Source: Acidobacteriota bacterium
GTDB taxonomy: Bacteria; Acidobacteriota; Vicinamibacteria; Vicinamibacterales; CAVVIG01
Length of the DNA stretch: 64,000 nucleotides
Assembly (NCBI GenBank): GCA_020850715.1
Contig: JADZED010000020.1
Coordinates: 1 to 64,000 of the forward strand
Direction of reading: 5' to 3'
The translations under genes were made by a program, and so were the position numbers. Position 1 is the first letter of the stretch, and each line of letters starts with the position of its first letter. Under the pieces are notes generated by a model that did not search any database, was not told where the DNA came from, and worked only from the letters and a program-made list of their open reading frames with translations. Positions 63,313 through 64,000 of this stretch are shown in pieces.

Positions 63313-63743
63313 GGCGCCTGCCCGGTCAGCGCGCGCGCCTCGTCCCAGCCGATCGCCCGGCCCTCGCGGTCGGCGCGGCGCGCATCCGCCTCGTCGGCAT
63401 AGGCGACCAGGCCGGACCCCAGGGCCGTGCGCGTGGCGGACGAGCGCGCGAAAAACGCCGTGCGCGCGTCGATCCAGCCGCTGTCGGGGCGCACGAACGG
63501 CGTGGCGCCAGCCGGCTGGCGCGCCCAATCGGCGGCGAGACATCCCACATCGTCGTAGAAGCGGGTGTCGATGCCGATTGAGACGACCTGGGCCGCGCCG
63601 GTCTCGGTGGAGATCAACATGCCGCACCGCGCGCACTCGACGCGGTCAAGCGGCACCGGTTCCGCCGCCCGTCCGCTCCCGGCGCAGGCGGCGATCGACA
63701 GCCACGCACTCGTCAGCGCGATCGCCCGGACGCAGCTCTTCAT
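63309..63743 (-). CDS. nosL: NosL-type copper chaperone lipoprotein
   Basis: A 144-aa periplasmic protein. The signal ends LSIAACAGS, whose cysteine fits a lipobox. The NosL copper motif ECARCGMLIS is followed by the FYDDVGCLAADW segment and a SGWIDARTAFF strand. It delivers Cu(I) to nitrous oxide reductase in the family. GGAGAGG precedes ATG 63743. The start lies 98 bp inside the end of the upstream ATPase gene. Confidence 0.92.
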   Translation of the reverse strand: MKSCVRAIALTSAWLSIAACAGSGRAAEPVPLDRVECARCGMLISTETGAAQVVSIGIDTRFYDDVGCLAADWARQPAGATPFVRPDSGWIDARTAFFARSSATRTALGSGLVAYADEADARRADREGRAIGWDEARALTGQAP

Positions 63744-64000
63744 GATCCTCTCCCCACAGTTCGCGCTCGAGCATCCGCTCGCAGCGCCGCAGCTCGAACT
63801 CGCCCCGCGCCTCGGCCTGAATCCGACCGTGGCCCAGGAGCACCGCGCGGCTCGCCAGTCCGCGCACATCGGCCGGAATGTGCGTGCTGAAGAGCAGCGT
63901 CCGCCCCTCTCGAATGAGCTGTCTGGATCGCTGGAACAGGATGCGCGAAGAGGCCGGGTCCAGGCTGGCCGACGGTTCGTCGAACAGATACAGGGGAACG
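63646..64000 (-). CDS. nosF: NosF-like ABC transporter ATP-binding protein (5' part outside window)
   Basis: The C-terminal 117 codons of an ABC ATPase. Visible: Walker B and D-loop LYLFDEPSASLDPASSRILF, the H-switch LLFSTHIPADVRGLASRAVLL and a C-terminal extension. The N-terminal part with Walker A and signature is beyond the window edge. The last 98 bp overlap the NosL gene in another frame, so the final residues (Arg/Gly-rich) are probably not conserved. With NosL and NosY downstream the NosF assignment is natural. Confidence 0.85.
   Translation of the reverse strand, partial: VPLYLFDEPSASLDPASSRILFQRSRQLIREGRTLLFSTHIPADVRGLASRAVLLGHGRIQAEARGEFELRRCERMLERELWGEDHEELRPGDRADECVAVDRRLRRERTGGGTGAA

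Overview
The window is GC-rich chromosomal DNA from a Gram-negative bacterium: it encodes a TonB-dependent receptor, an RND-TolC tripartite pump, a Wza-type export protein and lipoprotein-like signals. The mix of families (matrixin with a secreted companion, RsbT/RsbU_N regulators, MoaD plus BNR-repeat pair, CbiX plus TonB receptor, EPS families otherwise seen with exosortase XrtA) suggests an acidobacterium, possibly Vicinamibacteria. That placement is inference; there is no rRNA or tRNA here to test it.

Layout. (1) 71-6376: secreted matrixin protease and companion (minus strand), a DinB-like protein, an anchored TPR protein, and a secreted DNRLRE/Ig/jelly-roll protein ending at a strong terminator. 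(2) 7210-9715: a regulatory cassette with an RsbT-like ATPase, a NarL-type sensor kinase carrying an RsbU_N-like domain, a LuxR-type response regulator and a free RsbU_N-like protein. (3) 9984-36049: a 26-kb, 22-gene exopolysaccharide operon on the plus strand. Many of its genes overlap by 4 bp. It contains an antiterminator, outer-membrane barrel, initiating phosphoglycosyltransferase, Wza/Wzc/BY-kinase parts, sugar-modifying enzymes, five glycosyltransferases including the initiating one (one fused to a tyrosine phosphatase), Wzx, Wzy, two deacetylases, FemAB/GNAT proteins, an SGNH hydrolase and an AsnB-type amidotransferase. (4) 36217-40369: a secreted paralogue of the protein at 4550-6376, a degenerate ISXO2-like transposase, a GNAT protein and a Ser/Thr/Gly-rich secreted protein. 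(5) 40505-43794: a TonB receptor with an exported CbiX-like chelatase. (6) 44125-52465: housekeeping and metabolic genes (aldo/keto reductase, ACT protein, PEP carboxylase, AlkZ-like, YaeQ, RecQ) and an ABC-F remnant. (7) 52490-60206: a minus-strand run of TetR, TolC, adaptor, RND pump, MoaD-like and BNR-repeat genes. (8) 60664-64000: an iron-sulfur repair protein divergent from a Crp/Fnr regulator, then part of a nos (nitrous oxide reductase) maturation operon cut by the window edge.

How it may work together. The EPS operon is a Wzx/Wzy-type pathway whose members match families of the exosortase-A EPS system, yet neither an exosortase nor a PEP-CTERM protein is visible. The RsbT/kinase cassette directly upstream is the obvious candidate regulator. 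Two secreted proteins sharing a large jelly-roll domain bracket the regulator-plus-EPS region and may bind or process the product. Near the right end, the Crp/Fnr regulator, ScdA/YtfE protein and nos genes suggest respiration on nitrogen oxides or protection from nitrosative stress.
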